Assembly (NCBI RefSeq): GCF_013911645.1
Contig: NZ_JACESV010000002.1
Span: 186,001 to 250,000 of the forward strand
Direction of reading: 5' to 3'
Source of the DNA: Allomuricauda sp.
GTDB taxonomy: Bacteria; Bacteroidota; Bacteroidia; Flavobacteriales; Flavobacteriaceae
DNA length: 64,000 bases
In this document: positions 21,118 through 31,072 of the stretch, one piece after another
Layout of the letters: each line of letters starts with the position of its first letter
Position numbering within the stretch: the first letter of the stretch is position 1
Notes under the pieces: model-generated
Seen by the model: the letters and a program-made list of their open reading frames with translations, nothing else
Told to the model about the DNA's origin: nothing
The model's database searches: none
Position numbers and translations under genes: made by a program

Positions 21118-22311
21118 ATGTCGGAAATTGTTGAAAAAACCAAACACTTCGTTTCTAAACTGTTAACGGAAGAGCTTGACCCCAGGTTCTTGTACCACAA
21201 CTTGCGACATACCCAACGAGTGGTTAAAAGTACTAAAGAATTGCTCAATTACTACAAACTGGAGAGGGTTGAAAACGAAAGGTTATTGTTGGCTGCGTGG
21301 TTCCACGATGTTGGCCATGTAAAAGGCTGGAAAGACCATGAGGAAAATAGCTGTGAAATTGCCAGGGATTTTCTTGGTAAAAACGGCTACGATCCCGAAG
21401 GCATTGAGCAAGTCTGTTCCTTGATCATGGTCACAAAAATGTGCAACGAACCCACCAACCTTATGGAAGGTATTATCCGTGATGCCGATATATCCCATTT
21501 TGCAAAAAAAAGCTACTGGGAAACCACGGATTTTTTAAAGGAAGAACTCAGAGAACTGGGGATTGCTGATTATTCAGCTAAAGAATGGCGGGACAAGAAC
21601 ATTAAAATGTTCCGAACGAAACATAATTTTTTTACCGATTATGCCAAGGAGAATTGGGAGGAAGGAAAGCAACAAAATTTAAAGAAGCTCCTAAAAGAAA
21701 AGAAGGAAGAAAAAAAGATTGCCAAAAAAGAAGCTCTAAAGGCAAAATACAAAAGTGAGAGTCCGGACAGAAGTGTGCAGACTTTGTACAGGGTCACTTT
21801 GAGGAACCACCTTAAACTGAGTGATATTGCCGATACAAAAGCGAATATTTTATTGTCCGTCAATGCCATTATAATTTCGTTGGTGCTGGCCAACTTGCTC
21901 ACCAAACTGGACAATCCATCCAACACGTATATGATCTATCCCACATTTATATTGATCATGTTCAGCGTTGTTTCCATGGTCCTATCCGTTTTGGCCACAC
22001 GACCAAACATTACAAGTGGTAAGTTTACAAAAGAAGATGTGGAAAAAAAGAGGGTAAACCTGCTGTTTTTTGGCAACTTCCATAAAATGGAGCTTGAAGA
22101 ATATGAATGGGCCTTGCAAGAACTTGTAAAGGATAAAGATTACGTGTATTCCTCACTTACCAAGGACCTTTATTATTTGGGTATTGTCCTGAACAGAAAA
22201 TACAAGATACTTCGGATTACCTACAATATTTTTATGATAGGCATGATTATCTCCGTAATTTCCTTTGGGATTGCCTTTCGGTTTTTTGGCCCCGATAGGC
22301 TTATGTTCTAA
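21118..22311 (+). CDS. HD-domain phosphohydrolase fused to a PycTM / Pycsar-effector-like transmembrane domain
   Basis: 397 aa; HD motif residues in LRHTQRV, AWFHDVGHVKGWKDHE and IIRDADISHFAK; C-terminal LRNHLKLSDIADTKANILLSVNAIIISLVLANLL ... VLATRPNITSGKF with TM helices resembles the Pycsar effector family. Confidence 0.8.
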   Translation: MSEIVEKTKHFVSKLLTEELDPRFLYHNLRHTQRVVKSTKELLNYYKLERVENERLLLAAWFHDVGHVKGWKDHEENSCEIARDFLGKNGYDPEGIEQVCSLIMVTKMCNEPTNLMEGIIRDADISHFAKKSYWETTDFLKEELRELGIADYSAKEWRDKNIKMFRTKHNFFTDYAKENWEEGKQQNLKKLLKEKKEEKKIAKKEALKAKYKSESPDRSVQTLYRVTLRNHLKLSDIADTKANILLSVNAIIISLVLANLLTKLDNPSNTYMIYPTFILIMFSVVSMVLSVLATRPNITSGKFTKEDVEKKRVNLLFFGNFHKMELEEYEWALQELVKDKDYVYSSLTKDLYYLGIVLNRKYKILRITYNIFMIGMIISVISFGIAFRFFGPDRLMF

Positions 22312-22314
22312 ATT

Positions 22315-24690
22315 TTAGGAGCTCAGTTCCTCCATGAGGTCATCGTAGGTATAGGTGCGCTCGGATTTTTTATCTTTTTGATATAAAATTTCTGCCCTGA
22401 TCGCCTTTAAACCAGATACACCCTGTACACCCTCCAACTCTACAATTTCGATATTGTTGGTAAAATACCCTTTTGCCTTTAAAAAGCTGATGTAGCGCAT
22501 ATACTCCTTTTCATCCTTGCGCTGTGAGTATACAATGGCAAGTTTGCCTTTTTGCGTAAGACGTTCATTGGTGCCTTTTATAAAGGACTTGTCTATACGT
22601 TTTTTAATGACTTCGTATCTGGCATTGTAGGTGCCATCAACATCAAAACGCTTTTCATCCATTCTAAAGCGGATAGCCAACGAGGTACTATATACCAAAA
22701 CCAATGATGCCACATCCAATTTGACCGGCAGGTGCGGTTTTAGGCTGTAGTATTTGTTCTCCATTTCGCACATTACCTGGAGCTGCCACAACCTTAGGTT
22801 GCTCAAGAAAAGTTCGTTGAACTCCTTATCCTTGGTTATGGATTTTCCAATGTACATATTGTGTTCCACGCCATCGGTTTTGTAACGCTCAAAATAGTGT
22901 GGGAACATCTCTTGGGCTTCTTCCTGTCTTTTATCCAGAAGAGCTGCGAGTTTCATGTTGGCCTCCATTACACTGTTGTCGTAGTTTCTACGATGATCAT
23001 AATAGCTTTCGGTGGCCTTGTCAATCTTCTCGTTGTATTTTTCCAGTAAACCGGCAATTTCGGCATCTTCTTTTTGAAGATGGTCAAAAACGGGATCCAC
23101 TTCTTCTTTCACAAAATCAAAAACAGCCTGTTCGGTGTGTGTAAACAAGGCTTCTTTTACCTCATTCAAATAATTGTTTACCCGAAACATCAATTCCTCA
23201 TAGATGGGCAGCTTGTATTTTTTAAAAGCAATCTCCAGTACATCATTGATTTCTGACAGTTGGATCATAAGATCTCTTTGTATGGCTAGATTGCGCTCTT
23301 GCGCAGAGTCTTTGATGTCAATCTGTCCATATAAAGGATACACATCCTTGAAAACAATTTCCTTGAACACAGGTTCGTTGCCCGTCAATTCATCTGCCAT
23401 AAACCGTTTGGCCTCTTCTTGGAACTTCCAATACACGGATGGGTGCACGGAAGTACATTCGTGCTGGATTACGGCATCGATCAAGTTCTCCTCTTCCTCT
23501 ATGGTTCGCATTACGGCCGCAACAATGTAAGGCATTACATCATCCAGCTTGTTTGCATTAACGCTGTTGAGCTCGTTCACTTTGCCGGATACCAGCTCCA
23601 ATACTCCCAATAAATTTCCATTTACGGCGATCGGGGCCAAAATAGCACTTTTAATGCCCTGTTCCATCAAGCTTTTATAGGGCTGAATCTCTCCTTTTGA
23701 TTCTTTAAAATATTTTTCGACATTGGATATGGCGAAGTATTTGTTCTCTTTAAACAACTTTTCGTGAGTATAATTACAAAAGGTACAATCACAATCTTCC
23801 ATATCCTTGCCATTAAGGATGTAACTTTCCATTCCCTTGCCATATATCTTAAAAAAGCGATTGGCGCTGGAATCGTACCCAGAAAAACCCACTTTTATAT
23901 CGCTAAGATTAAAAAAGGACCTAAAGGTATCTTCAAAGCTCTCCATAAAAGTCGTATTTCCCCTTTGGGCGCGACCTATCAAAGTTGACTTTATCTCCGA
24001 AACGGAATGTTCGGTAGTTATATCGAACATATTGGAAATAACAAAACCTTTGGCAATAAAGCTATTTGGCGGAATTTTCTCTTTCCAAATATCCAGATTG
24101 TAAAAATTGTCCAACAACTCATCCACATCATCTTGAGAAAGCTCCTTTGCCTTTTCGGTTGGAATGATTTCCATAAAATCCGCATTGTACAAAATCCTGT
24201 ACCTGCGCATCACCCCATTGGTATCCGGTATGTCGTAAAAGAAAGGACGTTTAAAGTCCAATTTAAAACCGTAATAAAACTGGAGGATTACAGCACACCT
24301 CATAATGTAATCGAACTCCCTGGGAATATTGGTTATTTCAAGGTCAAAATCCTCACCGGCATCTGCCAATATCTGACGAAAACGCTCGGATGAATTGAAC
24401 ACCAAGTTCTCAAAAGGAGTAGATGCGGTTTTAATTTCATTTTTTGTCAAAATCGGAGAAAAAGAATCTTCCAAAATAATTCGGATAACATCCTTGTATT
24501 TATCCAATAAGGACAAATCGGTAAAACCATCCCTCAACTCTGGGTAGGGCGCCTGAGCATCCAGCACATATTTTGCCCTTTCGGCAATATGCGGATTGGA
24601 GCTTTCCAATTGCTCATCGTAATGCTCCAACAACTTATTGAAACTTACCAGTTGAACCAGAGGGCTTTCCGAATTGAGGTTGTGCTTCAT
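22315..24690 (-). CDS. GAF-domain-containing protein
   Basis: 791 aa; central GIKSAILAPIAVNGNLLGVLELVSGKVNELNSVNANKLDDVMPYI is GAF-like. Confidence 0.7.
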   Translation of the reverse strand: MKHNLNSESPLVQLVSFNKLLEHYDEQLESSNPHIAERAKYVLDAQAPYPELRDGFTDLSLLDKYKDVIRIILEDSFSPILTKNEIKTASTPFENLVFNSSERFRQILADAGEDFDLEITNIPREFDYIMRCAVILQFYYGFKLDFKRPFFYDIPDTNGVMRRYRILYNADFMEIIPTEKAKELSQDDVDELLDNFYNLDIWKEKIPPNSFIAKGFVISNMFDITTEHSVSEIKSTLIGRAQRGNTTFMESFEDTFRSFFNLSDIKVGFSGYDSSANRFFKIYGKGMESYILNGKDMEDCDCTFCNYTHEKLFKENKYFAISNVEKYFKESKGEIQPYKSLMEQGIKSAILAPIAVNGNLLGVLELVSGKVNELNSVNANKLDDVMPYIVAAVMRTIEEEENLIDAVIQHECTSVHPSVYWKFQEEAKRFMADELTGNEPVFKEIVFKDVYPLYGQIDIKDSAQERNLAIQRDLMIQLSEINDVLEIAFKKYKLPIYEELMFRVNNYLNEVKEALFTHTEQAVFDFVKEEVDPVFDHLQKEDAEIAGLLEKYNEKIDKATESYYDHRRNYDNSVMEANMKLAALLDKRQEEAQEMFPHYFERYKTDGVEHNMYIGKSITKDKEFNELFLSNLRLWQLQVMCEMENKYYSLKPHLPVKLDVASLVLVYSTSLAIRFRMDEKRFDVDGTYNARYEVIKKRIDKSFIKGTNERLTQKGKLAIVYSQRKDEKEYMRYISFLKAKGYFTNNIEIVELEGVQGVSGLKAIRAEILYQKDKKSERTYTYDDLMEELSS

Positions 24691-24716
24691 ACCCTTGTTA
24701 GTCGAGGTTTAGACAT

Positions 24717-24724
24717 CAAAGTTA
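24717..24724 (-). promoter_or_regulatory. -7 element TAACTTTG
   Basis: CAAAGTTA on + strand, 27 nt upstream of the minus-strand GAF gene start. Confidence 0.35.
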
Positions 24725-24807
24725 CAAAAAGTAAAAATGCGGGGCCATTAATGGATATATTTACGGACAAATCGTCATTTTTAAGGATATTTAACAAAAA
24801 CTTTTTC

Positions 24808-25704
24808 ATGTCCTCTTCTACCCGATTAGACCGAGCCTATAAAAACGCGAAGACCATTTCGTTCGATGAGGGTTCCAAATTCATTTTTTTTAGTGATTGT
24901 CATCGCGGGGACAACAGTTTTGCAGACGATTTTGCCAATAACCGGAACATTTACTTCCACGCACTGAACCATTACTACCGTGAGGGCTTTCATTACATTG
25001 AACTGGGCGATGGTGACGAACTTTGGGAAAATATAAGCTTTGACTCGATCATTGAAGCGCACAAAAATGTGTACCAACTTTTGCGAAGATTCCATTTGGA
25101 GAAACGACTCCACATGCTATGGGGCAACCACGATATGGTGTATCGGGACCCTGATTATGTGGCCAAACATCTTTCGCATTATTTTGAGCCTATTGATGGC
25201 TCGGACAAAGAGCTTTTTGAAGACATTACATACCATGAAGCCCTTATTTTAAAGCATTCGGATACCGGTCAAGAGATTTTTTGCGTCCATGGCCACCAAG
25301 CAGATTGGTGGAACTATGTGTGCTGGCGTATTGGTCGATTTTTGGTTCGGGTTTTATGGAAGCCGCTCCAAGTTGTGGGCATTGCAGACCCTACCAGCCC
25401 TGCCAAAAATTACAAAGAGCTAATCCGTATTGAAAAGCGCATAAAACGATGGATTTTGAAGAAAAACCTGCTCATCACCCTTGCGGGACATACGCATAGG
25501 CCACGTTTTCCGGAACCGGGTCAAATTCCCTTTTTTAACGATGGTAGCTGTGTTCACCCGAGGAGCATCACGGGCATAGAGATCGAAAAGGGCAAGATCT
25601 CCCTCATTAAATGGCACATTGACACCAAACCCGATGGAACTCTTCAAATTGTACGGGTTTTATTGGAAGGACCGGAAAAACTTCAGGATTACATCATCCC
25701 TTGA
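24808..25704 (+). CDS. Calcineurin-like metallophosphoesterase (UDP-2,3-diacylglucosamine hydrolase-like)
   Basis: FFSDCHRGDN, ELGDGDELWE, MLWGNHDMVY, VHGHQADWW, LAGHTHRPRF. Start assigned to MSSSTRLDRAY; ORF track start 24589 overlaps the divergent gene. Confidence 0.85.
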   Translation: MSSSTRLDRAYKNAKTISFDEGSKFIFFSDCHRGDNSFADDFANNRNIYFHALNHYYREGFHYIELGDGDELWENISFDSIIEAHKNVYQLLRRFHLEKRLHMLWGNHDMVYRDPDYVAKHLSHYFEPIDGSDKELFEDITYHEALILKHSDTGQEIFCVHGHQADWWNYVCWRIGRFLVRVLWKPLQVVGIADPTSPAKNYKELIRIEKRIKRWILKKNLLITLAGHTHRPRFPEPGQIPFFNDGSCVHPRSITGIEIEKGKISLIKWHIDTKPDGTLQIVRVLLEGPEKLQDYIIP

Positions 25705-26870
25705 GCATGGAAAGCCTTGATACCATACTTGACCAAATTCCCATTAGGCACGACCTTGCGTCGCACATTATGCTTTTGGGCATTGTTCAAGGCTTTTTCT
25801 TGGCCCTAGTTATTTTTTTGAGGACCAAACGAAAATCGGCCATCAATTTGTTTGGTTGGTCGCTTTTGATACAATGTCTGGTTTTTTTGGATGTCTACCT
25901 CTGTTACACCGGTCTCATTAAACATATAATCCACCTGAATGATTCTACCGAATTTTTGGTGCTCCTGATTACTCCGACCCTTTATTTTTTCCTGTATACT
26001 TTATTGGAACGAAAGCCCATCACCCTAAAAAAACATTGGCCCCATTTTGTTTTGCCCGTATTGTATGCCGTTTCTCAAATCAACTATTATTTGAGTCCCA
26101 TTGAGGTAAAGCTCAATGCCTACTTGGGAGCTTACCACCGAGATCTGGGCTTTGTGGACATTCCTGGAAACATGAATTATTCCTACCTCTTCATCAAAGA
26201 TCAGTTTAGGTGGTTGGTGCTTTTTAGTTTTGCATTTTACATGGTGCTGTCCCTTTTATTGGTGATAAAAACTAGAAAACGGGGGTGGACGTCGCCCAAA
26301 AACATAAAAGTGGACAAGTATATTTTTTCCAGGAATACGGTTGCTTTTTTTATGGTGTTGATGCTGACCCTACTTTTCATTTTTCTAAATTACGAGGACG
26401 ATGGTGGTGATCATTTTATTGGTATCGTGCAGACGGTCACCATTTTTATCACTTCCTTTTTTATGCTGTCGGAATCACGCTTTTTTGAAAAATCATGGAT
26501 TACGGACAAATATGAGACCCTCGCCAACAATTCCATCCAATTTGAAACCATTGAAAGTTTTATATCCGAAGCCCACTACTATGCACATCAAAATATAAGT
26601 TTAAAAAAAGTAGCTGAGGAACTGGGCACCAACAGCAATATTGTTTCCAAATTGATCAATTCCGAAACAGGGACCAATTTCAACGACTACATCAACCAAA
26701 AAAGAATTGCATTGGCCCAAAAAAGATTATTGGATGATGCATTTAAACAGCTTACGGTGGAGGCCATTGGGCAATCCGTAGGGTTCAAATCCAAATCCGC
26801 CTTTTACAATGCTTTTAAAAAGCATGCTGGGCAATCGCCTTCCGCATTTATGAAGCAAAAAGGAGTGTAA
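25701..26870 (+). CDS. AraC-family regulator with N-terminal multi-TM domain
   Basis: 389 aa; hydrophobic N-terminal helices; C-terminal SLKKVAEELGTNSNIVSKLINSETGTNFNDYINQKRIALAQKRLLDD...VGFKSKSAFYNAFKKHAGQSPSAF. Confidence 0.88.
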   Translation: MSMESLDTILDQIPIRHDLASHIMLLGIVQGFFLALVIFLRTKRKSAINLFGWSLLIQCLVFLDVYLCYTGLIKHIIHLNDSTEFLVLLITPTLYFFLYTLLERKPITLKKHWPHFVLPVLYAVSQINYYLSPIEVKLNAYLGAYHRDLGFVDIPGNMNYSYLFIKDQFRWLVLFSFAFYMVLSLLLVIKTRKRGWTSPKNIKVDKYIFSRNTVAFFMVLMLTLLFIFLNYEDDGGDHFIGIVQTVTIFITSFFMLSESRFFEKSWITDKYETLANNSIQFETIESFISEAHYYAHQNISLKKVAEELGTNSNIVSKLINSETGTNFNDYINQKRIALAQKRLLDDAFKQLTVEAIGQSVGFKSKSAFYNAFKKHAGQSPSAFMKQKGV

Positions 26871-26959
26871 TTTCTCCATAATTGCAATTCAGGACGTTTC
26901 TCGAACCAAAAAACAACCCTGTTTAAACCGCGCTTTTCATCTTTGGAAAAAATTTTAGG

Positions 26960-28102
26960 ATGAAAACTACCATCAGGCGTTACGATTTGGATTGGCTACG
27001 GGTCATTGTGTTCGCGCTTTTAATATTTTATCATGTAGGAATGTTTTTTGTACCGTGGGGCTGGCATGTAAAAAACAACGAAATATACGATTGGCTCCGC
27101 TGGCCCATGTTGTTCCTGAACCAATGGCGCTTGCCCATACTTTTTGTGATATCCGGTATGGGCACCTACTACGCTTTGGGCAAAAGAAGCATGGGTAAAT
27201 TTGTGTGGGAACGTTTTCTCCGTTTGGGAATTCCCTTAGTTGTCGGTATGGTTTTGATTGTACCGCCACAAGTGTATTTTGAACGGCTGGCCGAGAGTAC
27301 GTTTTCAGGTTCGTACTGGGAATATTTTACCACGGTTGCTTTTGATGGCGTCTACCCCGAAGGTAATTTGAGCTGGCACCACCTTTGGTTTTTACCTTAC
27401 CTCTTGGTCTTTTCGTGGGTTTTGGCACCCCTTTTTGTTTATCTAAGAAAATATAAAACCCGTTTTATTGGATGGGTCAAACATTTGATTCAAAAAACAT
27501 GGGGCATTTATCTATTTGTAATACCACTTTATCTTGTTGAATCCTTGGTGGAACCTTTTTTCCCGATTACACATGCCTTGGTAGATGATTGGTTCAACTT
27601 CACATTCAGTATAATCCTGTTCTTTTATGGCTTTGTTCTAATTGCCACAGGTGATGTTTTTTGGCAAACATTGGTCAAAGTGAAGAAAAAAGCACTGACT
27701 TTAGGGGTGATGTGTTTTTTCTGTCAGGTAATTATCTGGTTGTTTTTTGAAGATGGTTACGTAATCCATTTTACGGAAGCCCTTTTAAAAGTGGTGAATA
27801 TATGGTCTTGGATACTGGTGCTTTTCGCCTATGCTGCCAAATACCTGAACAAGCCCAGCAAAGGAATCGCCTATGCAAACAGGGCCGTTTATCCCTTCTA
27901 TATTTTGCACCAGACCATTACTGTTGGCATTGCCTATTATTTGAGGAATTTGGATTGGGGATTGGTACCTAAAACATGTGTATTGGTGGTTGGGACATTT
28001 GGCATCAGTTGGCTCATCTACGATCTCGTTATTTTAAGGGTTCCTTTGTTGCATCCGCTATTTGGTTTAAAAGGAAGGAGCAAAAGAAAGCCTGCAGATT
28101 AA
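26960..28102 (+). CDS. Acyltransferase-3 family membrane protein
   Basis: 380 aa; RRYDLDWLRVIVFALLIFYHVGMFF; multiple TM helices; WHHLWFLPYLL. Confidence 0.85.
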   Translation: MKTTIRRYDLDWLRVIVFALLIFYHVGMFFVPWGWHVKNNEIYDWLRWPMLFLNQWRLPILFVISGMGTYYALGKRSMGKFVWERFLRLGIPLVVGMVLIVPPQVYFERLAESTFSGSYWEYFTTVAFDGVYPEGNLSWHHLWFLPYLLVFSWVLAPLFVYLRKYKTRFIGWVKHLIQKTWGIYLFVIPLYLVESLVEPFFPITHALVDDWFNFTFSIILFFYGFVLIATGDVFWQTLVKVKKKALTLGVMCFFCQVIIWLFFEDGYVIHFTEALLKVVNIWSWILVLFAYAAKYLNKPSKGIAYANRAVYPFYILHQTITVGIAYYLRNLDWGLVPKTCVLVVGTFGISWLIYDLVILRVPLLHPLFGLKGRSKRKPAD

Positions 28103-28150
28103 CGATTTAACTTCAATTTATAATGCTGATGGCAAGGTATTTGCTAAATT

Positions 28151-28158
28151 TATATTTG
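28151..28158 (+). promoter_or_regulatory. -7 element TATATTTG
   Basis: TAnnTTTG 19 nt upstream of ATG 28178; no clear -33. Confidence 0.4.
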
Positions 28159-28177
28159 GATTATTGCCTTTGTTACC

Positions 28178-28840
28178 ATGAAAAAGAGAGTTTTTGTTTT
28201 ATTGGGAATCATTCTTTTCACCTTGCCCATGTTCGCACAGGGTGACTTGCCCACCACGCGACCATTGAAGATTGGCGACAATAACAAACTAGATGTAAAA
28301 GCAAGCAACCAAGGTACTTTACTTCGTATGCCTTCGGTACTGGATGAAAACCTAACCTCCAAAAACGAAAAGCCCGGAGTTAAAATGTTGCCGGACAGGG
28401 AACTTTTACAAGCGGGTCACGATATGGTAATCGACCCTAAAGTGATGGAAAAAAGGGAAAAAGGTGCCAACGAACATTTTGGCAATCAATATTTGGGAGA
28501 CTTCAAAACCACGGCCAAATTTGTTGGTATCGTTGCCAGAGACCACGAGTACGTGGATGGCGACCGCATCAAAATTTATGTAAACGGAGAAGCGGTAGAA
28601 TACAATATGCTTTTATCAGGTTCCTTTAAAGGAATTAACCTTGATTTAGTGGAAGGATTCAACCGCGTAGAGTTTGAAGCCCTCAACCAAGGTTCGTCAG
28701 GTCCAAACACTGCACAAGTAGTGGTGACAGATGATAAAGGCGTGGTTATCCACAACAACCGCTGGAACCTTTCCACAGGCTCAAAGGCCAGCCTAGTTAT
28801 TGTTAAGGAAGAAGATAGCGACATAGAAAAGAACAACTAA
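28178..28840 (+). CDS. Secreted hypothetical protein
   Basis: 220 aa; signal peptide MKKRVFVLLGIILFTLPMFAQG; no recognised domain. Confidence 0.7.
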   Translation: MKKRVFVLLGIILFTLPMFAQGDLPTTRPLKIGDNNKLDVKASNQGTLLRMPSVLDENLTSKNEKPGVKMLPDRELLQAGHDMVIDPKVMEKREKGANEHFGNQYLGDFKTTAKFVGIVARDHEYVDGDRIKIYVNGEAVEYNMLLSGSFKGINLDLVEGFNRVEFEALNQGSSGPNTAQVVVTDDKGVVIHNNRWNLSTGSKASLVIVKEEDSDIEKNN

Positions 28841-28849
28841 GTTTCCTAA

Positions 28850-31021
28850 TCAATGCTTCTCTCCCGGCGAATAGGTTACTTCCGCTCGCTTCAGCACATC
28901 TTCCTTGTAATACGCAGCATCTTTAAATTCCATATCGGCGTAGCGCTGCGCTTGGTCATTGAAATGTGGCGACTCAGGGTCTCCGCTTTGTCCACCTGCC
29001 AGCATGGTCTTTGCCTTTACTTTATCACCAAATTCCACCGCAGCTACAAAACTGTTGCCACGGGTACCATAAATCTTTTTGGTATTGTTATCGTATCGTG
29101 CACCATAAGCCGCGAGTGCGCCCCAGCGCCCACTGGCAAAACCGATTGGAATACTTGGTTTGGCATCATCAAAAGCTTGGCGAATATCCCCATTTAAACG
29201 TTGGTAACGGTTTACTTCACCCCAAGGCATTTTCCAAGTACCAAAATCTTTTTGAAGTGTTTCGACCGCCTCTTGAAAAAGACCTAATTGACCAACATAA
29301 TCACCTTGCACATTAACCCAGTCATAAATTAATTCCATAGAAGAAAGCCCTTCTTTTCTCTCCATCCTTTCGTAAACCAAAGTCCCATAATAATGAGCTA
29401 AAGTCATGGCTATGGATTCTTTTGATGTTGTATAATCCCAGTTCCGTAAAACTTCAATGGCTTCTTCTAATTCTGGGGTTGGATTTGCATCATACGCTCT
29501 CACTAACCCGGGAATCAATGCCTCAAAAGCGGGTAAATAGGGGTCATGGGCCATTTCAATAAGGCTGTCCAAGGTGTAACCCCTACTTCCGGTCAACAAT
29601 TTAACGGCGTGGATACCTCTAAAGTTTTCTTGGTCTCTGGACATGTATTTTGGATAGTCTTCTCGCTTTGGACTGAACTCAAGGGCCGAAGTAAAAGGAG
29701 TGGAGTTACAATTTTGAATCCAACCATTTGCTGGGTTCAGCACCAAAATATTTTCATCCACCGTGTGCAATCCTTGCCAATCCGTTTTGGGGTTGCTCCC
29801 ATCCACGGGTTCGGTATAATCAAAAATGGTGTCGCGCTTGGGAACAAAATTGCCGTGGAAATAGGCAATGTTTCCTTCGGCATCGGCATAAACGGTATTG
29901 TTGGAGGAGTTGGTCCGGATATCCATCATCTCTCTAAAACCATCATAACCATCCTGCTTGGTTCGGATATAAGATTGCTCCAATGCCTTTACGGGTTCCC
30001 ACATCATCGCCGATGCTGTCCATTGGTCATCAACCTGATGCGTAATCGGACCATGATGCGTTCGGTACATGGGGAATGTCTTCTCTTTTAAGCTTTCGCC
30101 ATCTTTGTACTTCAAGGTTACTTTGCTGGAATCCACGGGGCGTAATTCCTCGCCATATTGATAAAACAGCTTCCCGTCATTTTTTACAATGGTCTCTTTG
30201 AACTCGTCCATTACATCGGTATAGGTTGATGTATGCATCCACCCCGTTTTTTCGTTGAAGCCTTGGTACACAAAAAACTGACCCCAGGTGACAGCGCCGT
30301 AGGCATTCAACCCTTCTTCGCTCACCACATGCACCTCGCCCCTAAAATAAAATGAGGTATGTGGATTGATCAAAAGCATGGCATTGCCCGATTCGGTCAA
30401 ATCCCCTGAAATGGCAATTCCATTGGAGCCTTGTGGTTCGGCCATTTCCTCTTCTTTCTTGAGTTGAAGAGCTTCCATTTTGGGCAATTCCATCCCGCTT
30501 TCGTAAAAACTTTTGATTTTTCGCGTGGAAATGCGCTCAATATCCCCTCCAATGGAACCTTCACTAAAATACATGGGCATCCAAGGCTCAAAACGGGTCA
30601 ACAGTTTGGGTTTTACCTCTGGGTGGGTATGCAGGTAGTAATTGATGCCATCCGCAAAGGCATTACAAAGTTCTTTTAACCATTCGGGACTTTTCTCATA
30701 ATTGGCCTTGGCCTCTTCCTCCGTCATAAACAGTTTTGCACGTAAATCACTGTACAAGGCATCTTCTCCTTCAACTTCGGCCAAACGACCTGTGGCCCAG
30801 ATATAATTTTGCTCAACCCGGTTAAAATCATCTTCACATTGAGCATACAGCAATCCAAAAACAGCATCGGCATCGGTTTTTCCGTAAATGTGCGGCACAC
30901 CAAAATCATCTCGGATAATCGTTATGTCTTCAGCTTGTGCTTCCCATTTTTCAACTTCGGATCGAGGGTGTTCGGAACAGGATAAAAACAATAAAAGTAT
31001 GGCAAGGATCGTAATTCTCAT
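28850..31021 (-). CDS. Penicillin amidase / acylase family (Ntn hydrolase) lipoprotein
   Basis: 723 aa; lipobox LLFLSCSE; ITIIRDDFGVPHIYGKTDADAVFGLLYAQCEDDFNRVEQNY; GSNGIAISGDLTESGNAMLLINPH with candidate catalytic Ser. Confidence 0.92.
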   Translation of the reverse strand: MRITILAILLLFLSCSEHPRSEVEKWEAQAEDITIIRDDFGVPHIYGKTDADAVFGLLYAQCEDDFNRVEQNYIWATGRLAEVEGEDALYSDLRAKLFMTEEEAKANYEKSPEWLKELCNAFADGINYYLHTHPEVKPKLLTRFEPWMPMYFSEGSIGGDIERISTRKIKSFYESGMELPKMEALQLKKEEEMAEPQGSNGIAISGDLTESGNAMLLINPHTSFYFRGEVHVVSEEGLNAYGAVTWGQFFVYQGFNEKTGWMHTSTYTDVMDEFKETIVKNDGKLFYQYGEELRPVDSSKVTLKYKDGESLKEKTFPMYRTHHGPITHQVDDQWTASAMMWEPVKALEQSYIRTKQDGYDGFREMMDIRTNSSNNTVYADAEGNIAYFHGNFVPKRDTIFDYTEPVDGSNPKTDWQGLHTVDENILVLNPANGWIQNCNSTPFTSALEFSPKREDYPKYMSRDQENFRGIHAVKLLTGSRGYTLDSLIEMAHDPYLPAFEALIPGLVRAYDANPTPELEEAIEVLRNWDYTTSKESIAMTLAHYYGTLVYERMERKEGLSSMELIYDWVNVQGDYVGQLGLFQEAVETLQKDFGTWKMPWGEVNRYQRLNGDIRQAFDDAKPSIPIGFASGRWGALAAYGARYDNNTKKIYGTRGNSFVAAVEFGDKVKAKTMLAGGQSGDPESPHFNDQAQRYADMEFKDAAYYKEDVLKRAEVTYSPGEKH

Positions 31022-31072
31022 CTCGGGGATTGGTTTAGTTAGTTTTGTGAAAATACGTTAAATCCAAAACAA

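Noticed and set aside
21064-21147. Upstream extension of the phosphoesterase-BamA ORF
   Set aside because: A lipoprotein signal peptide starts at the internal Met (21063); the extension overlaps the divergent HD gene.
24589-24807. Upstream N-terminal extension of the phosphoesterase ORF
   Set aside because: Overlaps the divergent GAF gene and its promoter; homology-like text begins at about MSSSTRLDRAY.
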